Assembly: GCA_023394415.1 (NCBI GenBank)
Contig: JAEXAR010000010.1
Coordinates: 1 to 22,512, forward strand
Direction of reading: 5' to 3'
Length of the DNA stretch: 22,512 bases
Origin: Bacteroidota bacterium
GTDB lineage: Bacteria > Bacteroidota > Bacteroidia > Flavobacteriales > Weeksellaceae
The position numbers and the translations under genes were made by a program. The notes beneath the pieces were generated by a model. That model was not told the DNA's origin and searched no databases. It saw nothing but the letters and a program-made list of their open reading frames with translations. Positions 14,918-22,070 of the stretch are shown in pieces; within the stretch, counting starts at the first letter, position 1; each line of letters begins with the position of its first letter.

Positions 14918-16294
14918 TTATGCTTTTTCAAGTTTCACAGTAAAGTGTCTTAATATTTCAGATTCCCAAGTGATTTGGTAACCTTTGCTGATGTCTTTTC
15001 GCCTGTCCCAAACGTTTTTTAGTGCCACCGCAATATAATCCATATGATTGTTGGTGTATGTTCTTCTTGGGATGGCGAGCCTTACAAACTCTGTTTTGAG
15101 ATAACGGTTTTCTCTTGTTTTCGGATCACGGTCTGCAAGAATCGCCCCAATTTCCACACCTCTTATTCCTGCTTCTTTGTAAAGTTCAATAGCTAAAGTC
15201 TGCGCCGGAAATTCCTCTCTCGCAATATTGGGTAGAAACTTTAGAGCATCCACAAAAACGGCATGTCCACCAATAGGTTTTTGCACCGGGATTCCCATTT
15301 CAATAAGTTTATTTCCAAGGTATTCTACTTGAGAAATTCTGCTTTCAAGATACTCAAATTCCGTAGCCTCATCTAAACCTACTGCCAATGCTGCCATATC
15401 TCGTCCGCTTAATCCACCATAAGTAATAAATCCTTCATAGATAATTGTGAAATTAGAAGCTTTTCTAAAGATATCTTCGTTATTCAAAGCTATAAATCCA
15501 CCGATGTTGACAAGACCATCTTTTTTAGAGCTCATCGTCATTCCATCACCATAAGAAAAAATTTCTTTACAGATTTCTTTGATGCTGCGGTTTTGTTGGC
15601 CTTCTTCTCTTTGTTTAATGAAATAAGCGTTTTCTGCAAATCTCGCTGAATCAAAATAAACCGGAATTCCATATTGATTGGAAAGTTCACGAACAGCTTT
15701 AATGTTTTCTAAAGAAACAGGTTGTCCTCCGGAAGTATTACACGTAATGGTGATCAGACAGAAGGGAATCTGCTCTTTTGGATAGGTTTGATAAATTTTC
15801 TCAAGTTTGGCCAAATCAATATTTCCTTTGAAGGGATGGATGAATTCTGTATCAAATGCTTCATCAATAGTACAATCTATAGCATGGGCTTTTCTGAATT
15901 CGATATGGCCTTTCGTGGTATCAAAATGGGAATTGCCGGGAATCACATCACCATCTTTTACCAAAACAGAAAACAGCACATTTTCTGCTGCTCTTCCTTG
16001 ATGGGTTGGTAATAAATATTGTAATCCGGTGATTTTATTAACCGATTGATAAAGTTCCTGAAAAGATCTAGAACCTGCATAACTTTCGTCGCCCATCATA
16101 AGTGCGCTCCATTGTCGATCGCTCATTGCACCGGTTCCACTGTCGGTTAGTAAATCGATGAAAACTTTCTCGCTTTCAAGATTGAAAAGGTTGTAGTGCG
16201 CTTCTTTAATCCAATTTTCTCTTTCTTTTTCGGAAGATTGGCGAATAGGTTCTACCATTTTGATACGGTAGGGTTCTGCGTATGGTAATTTCAT
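14918..16294 (-). CDS. tnaA: tryptophanase (L-tryptophan indole-lyase), PLP-dependent
   Basis: A 458-residue enzyme of the beta-eliminating lyase family that splits tryptophan into indole, pyruvate and ammonia. The PLP lysine is K258 in MSSKKDGLVNIGG, and DLLTDSGTGAMSD and PTHQGRAAENV are present. The close relative tyrosine phenol-lyase was considered. Three positions decide for tryptophanase: D125 in HFDTTKGH (Thr in tyrosine phenol-lyase), I382 in GVEIG (Arg there), and H450 in LRHFTVKL (Phe there). Comparison is with the E. coli and Citrobacter proteins from memory. No TnaC-like leader peptide or tnaB permease is adjacent, unlike in E. coli. Indole production is a familiar trait of Chryseobacterium, which fits. 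Repeat-rich DNA lies upstream, and no clear promoter box is seen. Confidence 0.95.
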   Translation of the reverse strand: MKLPYAEPYRIKMVEPIRQSSEKERENWIKEAHYNLFNLESEKVFIDLLTDSGTGAMSDRQWSALMMGDESYAGSRSFQELYQSVNKITGLQYLLPTHQGRAAENVLFSVLVKDGDVIPGNSHFDTTKGHIEFRKAHAIDCTIDEAFDTEFIHPFKGNIDLAKLEKIYQTYPKEQIPFCLITITCNTSGGQPVSLENIKAVRELSNQYGIPVYFDSARFAENAYFIKQREEGQQNRSIKEICKEIFSYGDGMTMSSKKDGLVNIGGFIALNNEDIFRKASNFTIIYEGFITYGGLSGRDMAALAVGLDEATEFEYLESRISQVEYLGNKLIEMGIPVQKPIGGHAVFVDALKFLPNIAREEFPAQTLAIELYKEAGIRGVEIGAILADRDPKTRENRYLKTEFVRLAIPRRTYTNNHMDYIAVALKNVWDRRKDISKGYQITWESEILRHFTVKLEKA

Positions 16295-16302
16295 TTTGGG
16301 TT

Positions 16303-16389
16303 AAAGTTTAAGGTTTTTAAAGTCTATTGTTATGTATTAGAGAAATGAAGTCGAAGTAAATGAACTTTAGACTTCAAACTTTAAACTTT
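16303..16389 (-). repeat. imperfect inverted repeat in the DUF502-tnaA spacer
   Basis: Bases 16303-16326 (AAAGTTTAAGG at start, AAAGTCTA at end) and 16368-16389 (TAGACTT at start, AAACTTT at end) are near reverse complements with a two-base length difference. In a minus-strand transcript they could form a long AT-rich hairpin between the two genes. No T-run follows it, so its role is unknown. Confidence 0.5.
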
Positions 16390-17010
16390 TCACTCCGGTG
16401 CCTTAAAAATATTGTCGTCTGAATGGAACCCGGCAACACCACCACTTACTGCAAATTTCATCGCAGCAGCGGCAGACATACCCACAACAGGTTTTATATT
16501 TTTTTCTTCGGTGACAATAACCCAGCCAGAAATGGCGTAAGAATGGGGTAGATATACTGCTACATAGTTGTGTTTTTCAACTTCACCCATTTCTTTTTGG
16601 GTGAGGAAGCCAATTCTCCAGATTTCCGGATTTTCGTTAGTTTTTACCCAAACCGGATGATTAAATTTCTTTTTATCACCAACAAATGATGACATCACAT
16701 CTTTAGTAGGCGTGTAAATATGCTTTATCCCAGGTGTGCGTTCCAGAAAATTATCAAAGCGATCAAAAATTAAACGGCCAAAAACCAATTTACTCCCGAT
16801 ATAACCAATAAGAACTGTTGCGGCAATTACCAAAAGAAAAGTAATTCCCGGGTATAGATTTTCTGAAAGAAAAGGAATACTGTTGTCGATTGATGAAACG
16901 ATGTACCAAATCACAAAGATGGTTAAACCGAAAGGACCAATAATCATAAGTCCCTGAAAAAAATATTTCAGAAAAAAATTAAGGTAATCTTCGTTTTTCA
17001 GTTTTTTCAT
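16390..17010 (-). CDS. DUF502 family membrane protein
   Basis: A 206-residue protein with two N-terminal membrane helices (about 17-40, FFQGLMIIGPFGLTIFVIWY; and 53-73, YPGITFLLVIAATVLIGYIG) and a soluble domain. FDRFDNFLERTPGIKHIYTP in pieces, VWVKTNENPEIWRIGFLT, VAVYLPHSYAISGWV and a C-terminal MSAAAAMKFAVSGGVA region match the DUF502 family. The function of that family is not established. The gene lies on the same strand as, but well apart from, tryptophanase and miaE, with repeat-rich spacers on both sides, so an operon is doubtful. Start chosen at the only suitable ATG, MKKLKNEDYLN. Confidence 0.9.
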   Translation of the reverse strand: MKKLKNEDYLNFFLKYFFQGLMIIGPFGLTIFVIWYIVSSIDNSIPFLSENLYPGITFLLVIAATVLIGYIGSKLVFGRLIFDRFDNFLERTPGIKHIYTPTKDVMSSFVGDKKKFNHPVWVKTNENPEIWRIGFLTQKEMGEVEKHNYVAVYLPHSYAISGWVIVTEEKNIKPVVGMSAAAAMKFAVSGGVAGFHSDDNIFKAPE

Positions 17011-17020
17011 TTTTAGATAT

Positions 17021-17113
17021 CAGATTTCAGACAACAGATTTCATATATATGTTTGTTTTTAATAATGGTTAATAAAAGTTTTTGCAAAAATTTCAAACCT
17101 TAAAATTTCAAAC
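17021..17113. repeat. short direct repeats in the miaE-DUF502 spacer
   Basis: CAGATTTCA occurs at 17021-17029 and 17035-17043, and AAAATTTCAAAC at 17087-17098 and 17102-17113. The surrounding spacer (17011-17161) has further ATCTATA/ATCTACA-like words and no ORF. The similar words suggest slippage-derived low-complexity DNA. Confidence 0.6.
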
Positions 17114-17161
17114 TTAATATCAAAAATCTATAATTTAAAATCTACAATGTAAGGTCTATAT

Positions 17162-17740
17162 TTATCCGTGTATGGTTTCTTTTTTCCCATAACTCTGGAT
17201 GATCTTAGCTTCATATTCCAGCCATTCTTCCCAGCGCTTGTTTACTTTTTCCGGATCACCGAGTTGTCTGGCAAATCCTATGAATGTGGTGTAATGATTG
17301 GCTTCAGAAATCATCAGTTCGCGGTAGAAGTTTTTCAGTTCTTCATCTTTGATGTTTTCAGTTAGAACTTTAAAGCGTTCACAGCTTCTGGCTTCAATCA
17401 TTGCTGCAAAAAGCATTTTATCAACAATTAAGTCTTCGCGGCTACCTTGCACAATAAATTTAAACAAATCGCCAACATAATCGTCTTTTCTTGCTCTTCC
17501 AAGTTCGTAACCTCTCGCTTTAATGATTTCGTGCACTTGGTTGAAATGATCGAGTTCTTCCTGTGCAATTGCCAAAAGTTCAGTAACAATTTCAGGATGT
17601 TCTGGCAGCATTGTGATTAAGGTAATGGCGTTGGTGGCAGCTTTTTGTTCGCACCAAGCGTGATCTGTCAAGATTTCATCTATATTATCTTCGGCTATAT
17701 TTGCCCAACGAGGATCTGTAGGTAATTTTAGCTTTAACAT
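17162..17740 (-). CDS. miaE: tRNA-(ms2io6A)-hydroxylase MiaE
   Basis: A 192-residue diiron protein of the ferritin-like superfamily. MiaE hydroxylates the isopentenyl group of 2-methylthio-N6-isopentenyladenosine at position 37 of tRNAs. Expected diiron ligands are visible: E31 (AWCEQKAA), E62 and H65 (EELDHF), E116 (MIEARSCERF), E146 and H149 (SEANHYTTF). The start MLKLKLPTDPRWANIAEDNI and the SREDLIVDKMLF segment are characteristic. Length fits the shorter bacterial MiaE type. The gene has no same-strand neighbour close enough to be an operon partner. Confidence 0.94.
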   Translation of the reverse strand: MLKLKLPTDPRWANIAEDNIDEILTDHAWCEQKAATNAITLITMLPEHPEIVTELLAIAQEELDHFNQVHEIIKARGYELGRARKDDYVGDLFKFIVQGSREDLIVDKMLFAAMIEARSCERFKVLTENIKDEELKNFYRELMISEANHYTTFIGFARQLGDPEKVNKRWEEWLEYEAKIIQSYGKKETIHG

Positions 17741-17900
17741 TACATTTTAATTTTGTGTAAAAATAATTATTCTGCTAAAAACATGCCCGTTTTTTCAGAA
17801 TTTTTAAGCGGAATTATAAAATTAACATTAAAAATGTTGTTTTATTCCTTTTGGCACTACAATTGAAAATTACCATTCAATTAACATTAATAAATAAATT

Positions 17901-18149
17901 ATGAAAACTACAACATTAGTAAAAAGAAAATTCGAAAAATTGGTTTTATTAACAGTAATGTTCTTTGCAAGCGTAATAGCTTTTGCACAGGAAACCACAA
18001 CTCCTAAAGTAGACATTTCTACTACAGAAACTACAACTACAACAACTACTGAAGAATGGTTCACCAATCCACTTTACTGGATTATCGGAGCATTATTGCT
18101 TATCGCTCTTATCGCAGTGGTAGCGAGAGGTAACAGAAAATCAGCTTAA
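17901..18149 (+). CDS. small exported membrane protein with polythreonine linker
   Basis: An 82-residue protein of unknown function. Residues 1-29 look like a signal peptide (KLVLLTVMFFASVIAFAQ). A short acidic and Thr-rich stretch follows, including TTETTTTTTT at 41-50. EEWFTNPLYW then leads into a second hydrophobic helix at about 56-75, and the end is basic (ARGNRKSA). This predicts an extracytoplasmic N-terminal part anchored by one C-terminal helix with a positive cytoplasmic end. It has a 160-base AT-rich upstream region and a strong terminator. It is probably a real gene because signal, linker, anchor and terminator are all in order; similar small proteins seem common in Chryseobacterium, from memory. 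Confidence 0.75.
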   Translation: MKTTTLVKRKFEKLVLLTVMFFASVIAFAQETTTPKVDISTTETTTTTTTEEWFTNPLYWIIGALLLIALIAVVARGNRKSA

Positions 18150-18172
18150 CACTTATCACATTTATATATTCG

Positions 18173-18205
18173 AAAAACCGCTTTGTAATTACAAGGCGGT
18201 TTTTT
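18173..18205. terminator. bidirectional terminator overlapping the end of the acyltransferase gene
   Basis: AAAAACCGC (18173-18181) pairs with GCGGTTTTT (18196-18204), with TTGTAATTACAA between them almost self-complementary; T-runs lie on both strands. The minus-strand gene's TAA (18191-18189) is inside the loop side of the hairpin. Confidence 0.85.
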
Positions 18206-19277
18206 GTCTTAGTTTCTGAAGAATTTTCCAGCCGATGTGATCTACTTTTTTCAGCAACTCTGCTATAATGATGGCTAAGAGAATATTGATGATGAAAATT
18301 AAGATCATTAAAACACCCCAATGCATTTTATCCTTTAGTGGCACTACTAAGAAGTAAACCAACGAAGAACTCATACCCTGCGCAAAATAATAGAAAATCG
18401 CATTTTTTCCAATATAGTTAATAAAATTATCTTTCGTGATTTTCAATCTGTTATATAGTACAAACAGTGTTGCCAAGGAAAATAGTGACCAAATAATGTA
18501 AGGAATTTTTGGTGGAAATTTTTGTTTGTTCATCTTGTAAAAAATATCGCTTCCATAAGACCAGAACATCCAGAATAAAAGCAAAGCAACGATGCCATAA
18601 ACTGCCGGAATCCATTTTGTAGGAATTTTTTGTCCTTTCATTTTGTTTGCGACTAAAAACAAACCGAGATAAAAAGCAACATAACCTACTTGTCCTGAGG
18701 GATAATATTGTGGAAAGAGATTAAAAATTAAAGTTAAACCAAAACACACTGCGATAAACCAATTGATGTGTTTTGGGAAAAATCTTAAAATTAAAACACC
18801 AAATACAGTAAGAATAAAATATACTTTCAGATACCAAAAACTTCCCATCACTACCGGGAAAGTGTCTGCATTAGAATAACTGTGAAGATACCAGTTTCCT
18901 AAATTTTGCCACTGCGGAACATCAGAAATATTCTGCGGGACATATTTGCTGCCGAAAGTAGAGTAGAAATCCTTCATCCATTCCAACCCAAAAACATTAA
19001 GTCCAAAAACTTTGAAAAAATAATCTAAAAAAAACAGGAACGTTACAAAAATCATATACGTCACCTGAAGTTTCAGTAATCGGAAAAGGGTTTTATCTAT
19101 ATTTCCTCCCGAAGTAATGCCACTTAATGCAAAAAATAGAGGTACATCAAAAAGAAGAGAAATCACACGCCATTCTGTTGGAATGTAAAATTGACCGCTC
19201 CAAAAAACCGTATGTATAAAAATTATGGCGATAGTTGCAGCGCCCTTTGCAAAATCAATGTAGAGGTCTCTTTTCAT
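18189..19277 (-). CDS. acyltransferase family 3 membrane protein
   Basis: A 362-residue integral membrane protein with about ten hydrophobic helices. The start MKRDLYIDFAKGAATIAIIFIHT has the family's R-D...D..KG...I..H pattern; H22 is the conserved, presumably catalytic, His. FDVPLFFALSGI matches the family's PLFF..SG motif. Such proteins transfer acetyl or other acyl groups across the membrane onto sugars of polysaccharides, lipopolysaccharide or peptidoglycan. The target cannot be inferred: no polysaccharide genes are near. The final codons (QKTAL) are encoded by one arm of the shared terminator hairpin. Its promoter region has a -7 box and a palindrome. Confidence 0.9.
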   Translation of the reverse strand: MKRDLYIDFAKGAATIAIIFIHTVFWSGQFYIPTEWRVISLLFDVPLFFALSGITSGGNIDKTLFRLLKLQVTYMIFVTFLFFLDYFFKVFGLNVFGLEWMKDFYSTFGSKYVPQNISDVPQWQNLGNWYLHSYSNADTFPVVMGSFWYLKVYFILTVFGVLILRFFPKHINWFIAVCFGLTLIFNLFPQYYPSGQVGYVAFYLGLFLVANKMKGQKIPTKWIPAVYGIVALLLFWMFWSYGSDIFYKMNKQKFPPKIPYIIWSLFSLATLFVLYNRLKITKDNFINYIGKNAIFYYFAQGMSSSLVYFLVVPLKDKMHWGVLMILIFIINILLAIIIAELLKKVDHIGWKILQKLRQKTAL

Positions 19278-19284
19278 AGTTTTT

Positions 19285-19302
19285 TTTGATTAATCAAATT
19301 TA
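19285..19302 (-). promoter_or_regulatory. -7 box and overlapping palindrome ahead of the acyltransferase gene
   Basis: On the minus strand TAAATTTG (19302-19295) fits TAnnTTTG, 17 bases before the ATG at 19277. The 14-base perfect palindrome TTTGATTAATCAAA (19285-19298) overlaps the box and the expected start site, a typical place for a repressor operator, although chance is likely in AT-rich DNA. Confidence 0.4.
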
Positions 19303-19375
19303 GAAAAATAGATGGTAGTTTGTGTGTTTAGGTTTAATGATTTTTTTTCTTAAAATAAAATTATTCTAAAATCGT

Positions 19376-19383
19376 TATCTTTG
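19376..19383 (+). promoter_or_regulatory. -7 box TATCTTTG ahead of the lone GLPGLI gene
   Basis: TATCTTTG fits TAnnTTTG and ends 15 bases before the ATG at 19399, leaving a leader of about ten bases. It also argues against an in-frame TTG at 19381 as the start, because that lies inside the box. Confidence 0.5.
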
Positions 19384-19398
19384 AGTAAAGTGCTATCT

Positions 19399-20280
19399 AT
19401 GAAGTTTTTTATAACATTTATATTATTAATAATTTTCAATTTTTCTTTCGGTCAAAATCACCGTTTCGTTTACGAGTACAAATTTACCAATGATTCAACA
19501 AAGATAGACTCTTTAAAAAGTGAATTAATGAATCTGGATGTGTTCGATAAATATTCATTTTTTTATGGACAAACAAAGTTTACCGGAGATTCTATCAATA
19601 CAAACTCTATTTTGGAGCAGCAGAAAAGAACTCCAGGAAGTATTTCAATTTCTTCTTATGGTAAAGAATGGAATACCAGTTATATCGTCAAAAAAAATTA
19701 CCCAGATTACAAAACAGTTTGGGAAACAGCCATTGGTAATGAAAGTTTAGCGGTAGAGGAATCCAGAAAACCCAACTGGAAAATTTCTAATGAAATAGAA
19801 ACTATTGAAAAACATAGCTGCCAAAAAGCAACAGTAGATTTTGGAGGTCGAAAATGGACGGCTTGGTTTACGAGAGACATTCCAATTCCGGAAGGCCCAT
19901 ATAAATTCTATGGATTGCCGGGACTTATTGTGAAATTGGAAGATCAGAGCAAAACCCATCAATTTTTATTAAAAGGAAACCAAAAGATTACAGAAAAAAA
20001 TAAATCTTGGAATTACATTCAGGACTTGCGCAGACAAGCATATGGTAGCAGTACGAAGCAACTTCAAGTCAATGAAAAACAATACAAAAAACTTTATCAA
20101 GAATATAAAAATGATCCGGTAAAAAGTATAAGACAAGAATTATCAATGCCGGGTTATTCTGTAGTTATTCAAACTGCTGACGGAAAACAAATAAAGGACA
20201 ACGCAGAAGTCATTCGTTACTATGAAAACGAAGCCAAAGAAAGAATGAAAAAATTCAATAATCCTATTGAGTTTTACTGA
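19399..20280 (+). CDS. GLPGLI family protein (second copy, without barrel partner)
   Basis: A 293-residue exported protein with a signal peptide at 1-18 (IIFNFSFG end). GLPGLI is at 172-177 within EGPYKFYGLPGLIVKLED, preceded by CQKATVDFGGRKWTAWFT. Both segments, and YKNDPVKSIRQELSMPG near the end, are close to the copy at 10035-10940, so the two are paralogues with divergent N-terminal halves. The ATG at 19399 is chosen to give a clean signal peptide downstream of the -7 box. Unlike the other copy it has no TonB-receptor-like gene beside it; the next gene is a broken lipoprotein gene. Function unknown. Confidence 0.92.
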   Translation: MKFFITFILLIIFNFSFGQNHRFVYEYKFTNDSTKIDSLKSELMNLDVFDKYSFFYGQTKFTGDSINTNSILEQQKRTPGSISISSYGKEWNTSYIVKKNYPDYKTVWETAIGNESLAVEESRKPNWKISNEIETIEKHSCQKATVDFGGRKWTAWFTRDIPIPEGPYKFYGLPGLIVKLEDQSKTHQFLLKGNQKITEKNKSWNYIQDLRRQAYGSSTKQLQVNEKQYKKLYQEYKNDPVKSIRQELSMPGYSVVIQTADGKQIKDNAEVIRYYENEAKERMKKFNNPIEFY

Positions 20281-20350
20281 ATTTTTAAAATTATTAATCC
20301 AATAATAACTTTACCTATTTTTTTAGTTTAAAATTTTAAATAAAATTTTT

Positions 20351-20830
20351 ATGAAAAAAATGTTAGTTCCAGCCATTTGTATTTCATTAGCAGTGGTATC
20401 GTGTAAAAAAGAGACAAAAGTAGAAGAAGCGTGAGTTGACAACACCGCAGAAGTAGAAGCTGTTGCCGAAAACACAACCGTTGTCAGCGCAGATATTGTA
20501 CAATACAACAAAGACGAATCAGAAATGTTGGATAAATCTGAACAAGATGCTTATAACCAAGACGAAGAGGAAATGATTGAAAACAATCCTGGCGTCACTC
20601 TGAAAAATGCCAGTGGCGAAACAATGAAACTTCAGTTTAATGAAGAAAGAAATGGCAATAAATATCTAACTTATACTAAAGGTGAAAATGCTCTTAAAAG
20701 AGTAGGACTTTTAACTGGACACGAAGGAAAAGCAGTTTACGGTGATGACAAAATAACTATTGAAGTTACAGAAGATGGTGGAAAAGCTGTTTTCACAGGA
20801 ACTGATAAAAAACGAGTTGAATATAATTAA
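20351..20830 (+). pseudogene. small lipoprotein gene broken by an in-frame TGA at codon 28
   Basis: From the ATG at 20351 the frame encodes a lipoprotein signal, MKKMLVPAICISLAVVSCKK, with the lipidated Cys at 18. TGA at 20432-20434 then stops it. After the TGA the same frame stays open for 131 more codons to the TAA at 20830. That part has an acidic linker (NTAEVEAVAENTTVVSADIV) and a C-terminal domain (GVTLKNASGETMKLQF, LLTGHEGKAVYGDDKITIEV). The domain faintly recalls the MliC-type lysozyme-inhibitor fold, which is a weak judgement. The ATG at 20525 in the same frame would give only a 101-residue piece without signal. Most likely this is a recent nonsense mutation or a sequencing error in a 159-codon gene. 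A hairpin follows the stop. Confidence 0.82.
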
Positions 20831-20857
20831 CAAGATCTTGGCAGTTTTTTTGAGAAA

Positions 20858-20885
20858 ATAAATCCCTTTTTTAAGCGGGATTTAT
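20858..20885 (+). terminator. hairpin after the broken lipoprotein gene
   Basis: ATAAATCCC (20858-20866) pairs perfectly with GGGATTTAT (20877-20885) around a ten-base loop. The following CTGTTTTA is a poor T-run. It begins 27 bases after the stop. Confidence 0.6.
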
Positions 20886-20980
20886 CTGTTTTATGAATGT
20901 TTAAAGTATTTATTAAATGAAATTGAAAAACTTACAACATCCATCTCACAGCAATACGATCAAAATTTTCACCATAACCC

Positions 20981-21010
20981 TTTGTGTTTCAGAAAAAATT
21001 TGTATTTTTG
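20981..21010 (+). promoter_or_regulatory. strong Bacteroidota-type promoter of rplU-rpmA
   Basis: TTTG (20981-20984), an 18-base spacer and TATTTTTG (21003-21010) match both the -33 and -7 elements of the housekeeping promoter of Bacteroidota. Transcription would start near 21015, about 38 bases before the rplU ATG. This is the best promoter in the window, in keeping with ribosomal protein genes. Confidence 0.75.
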
Positions 21011-21052
21011 CACACTCGAAAAAGAATATTAACTAACTAAAAATTATAAACA

Positions 21053-21706
21053 ATGTTTGCAATTGTAGAGATAGCAGGGCTTCAATACAAAGTTGAGCAA
21101 GACCAGAAGTTGTTTGTAAACCGTTTGAAAGGAGAAAAAGGAGCGAAAGTATCTTTTGATAAAGTGCTTCTTACTGTAAACGGTACTACAACTGTTGGCG
21201 CCCCGGCTGTAAGCGGTATCACTGTAGATGCTGAAATTTTAGACCACGTAAAAGCGGATAAAGTAATCGTTTTCAAAAAGAAAAGAAGAAAAGGTTATGA
21301 GAAAAAGAACGGTCACAGACAATCTTTAACTCAAATCCAAATTACAGGAATCACTGGTTTCGATGGTGCTAAAAAAACAGCAAAAAAAGAAACTGCTAAA
21401 GCGGAATCTACTGAAGCAAAAGCTGTAAAAGCAGAACCAAAAGCGGAGAAAGCTCCTAAAGCTGCAAAAGAAGAAAAAGCTTCTGCTGCCAAATCTGGTG
21501 ATGCTGCAACAGTAAACTTCAGCGAAGATCACGAATTGAACTACCTTCTTCAGAAGCACGGTATGTCTGAATCTGCTGAGAACAGAAAAGTTCTTGTAGA
21601 ATTAGGTAAAGAGTGCAAAGAAAAAGAAGGAAAAAGAGTATTAAGCACTGACGTTTTTGATGCTTATATCGCAGAAAACATTGAAAAATTAACTCCAAAA
21701 CAATAA
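21053..21706 (+). CDS. rplU: 50S ribosomal protein L21 with C-terminal extension
   Basis: A 217-residue protein, twice the usual length of L21 (about 103). Residues 1-102 are the ordinary L21 domain (MFAIVEIAGLQYKVEQ at the start, FKKKRRKGYEKKNGHRQ and LTQIQITGI at its end). Residues 105-153 are an Ala/Lys/Glu-rich, probably flexible linker. Residues 154-217 form a separate charged helical domain (FSEDHELNYLLQKHGM, ENRKVLVELGKECKEKEGK, VLSTDVFDAYIAENIEKL). Such long L21 proteins are known in Flavobacteriia, as I recall; the role of the extension is not known to me. It is in an operon with rpmA, 12 bases downstream. Confidence 0.97.
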   Translation: MFAIVEIAGLQYKVEQDQKLFVNRLKGEKGAKVSFDKVLLTVNGTTTVGAPAVSGITVDAEILDHVKADKVIVFKKKRRKGYEKKNGHRQSLTQIQITGITGFDGAKKTAKKETAKAESTEAKAVKAEPKAEKAPKAAKEEKASAAKSGDAATVNFSEDHELNYLLQKHGMSESAENRKVLVELGKECKEKEGKRVLSTDVFDAYIAENIEKLTPKQ

Positions 21707-21718
21707 TCCTAGAGTAAA

Positions 21719-21976
21719 ATGGCACACAAAAAAGGAGTTGGTAGCTCCAAAAACGGTAGAGAATCTCACTCAAAGAGACTTGGTGTGAAGATTTTCGGAG
21801 GACAGGAAGCAATTGCCGGAAACATTATCGTAAGACAAAGAGGAACACAGCATCACCCAGGTGATAACGTAGGGATTGGTAAAGACCACACGTTGTTCGC
21901 ACTTGTAGACGGTAAAGTAGTTTTCCGTAAAAAAGCAAACAACAGATCTTTTGTATCTGTAGAACCAAACGCATAA
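21719..21976 (+). CDS. rpmA: 50S ribosomal protein L27
   Basis: An 85-residue protein of standard length, beginning MAHKKGVGSSKNGRESHSKRLGVK in pieces. It has QEAIAGNIIVRQRGTQHHPG and VGIGKDHTLFALVDG, all typical for L27. Its flexible N-terminal tail reaches the peptidyl-transferase centre in bacterial ribosomes. The tail starts directly with AHKKG and so lacks the cleaved N-terminal extension seen in Firmicutes. It is the second gene of the rplU operon and is followed by a strong terminator. Confidence 0.98.
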   Translation: MAHKKGVGSSKNGRESHSKRLGVKIFGGQEAIAGNIIVRQRGTQHHPGDNVGIGKDHTLFALVDGKVVFRKKANNRSFVSVEPNA

Positions 21977-22002
21977 TAAAAGCGTTTTATAAAAAATGAA
22001 AT

Positions 22003-22027
22003 CCCGGACGAGAGTTCGGGTTTTTTT
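22003..22027 (+). terminator. intrinsic terminator of the rplU-rpmA operon
   Basis: CCCGGAC (22003-22009) pairs with GTTCGGG (22014-22020) with one G-U pair and a GAGA loop, followed by seven T (22021-22027). It lies 26 bases after the rpmA stop. Confidence 0.9.
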
Positions 22028-22070
22028 GTGGTTAAAATTCCATACATTACTAATCAAAAATTGTTTATCT

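Noticed and set aside
15722..16012. Plus-strand open frames within tryptophanase
   Set aside because: They lie wholly inside a clear conserved enzyme gene and have no recognisable product.
14918..16294. Tyrosine phenol-lyase as the identity of the PLP lyase
   Set aside because: The residues at the three discriminating positions are Asp, Ile and His, as in tryptophanase.
20432..20434. TGA read as selenocysteine
   Set aside because: No SECIS-like hairpin is visible directly after it and the protein is a simple lipoprotein with no redox motif; a nonsense mutation or sequence error is simpler.
21996..22070. Longer start for the last gene from the ATG at 21996
   Set aside because: That stretch runs through the rpmA terminator hairpin and T-run, and the resulting N-terminus has low-complexity coding of the hairpin.
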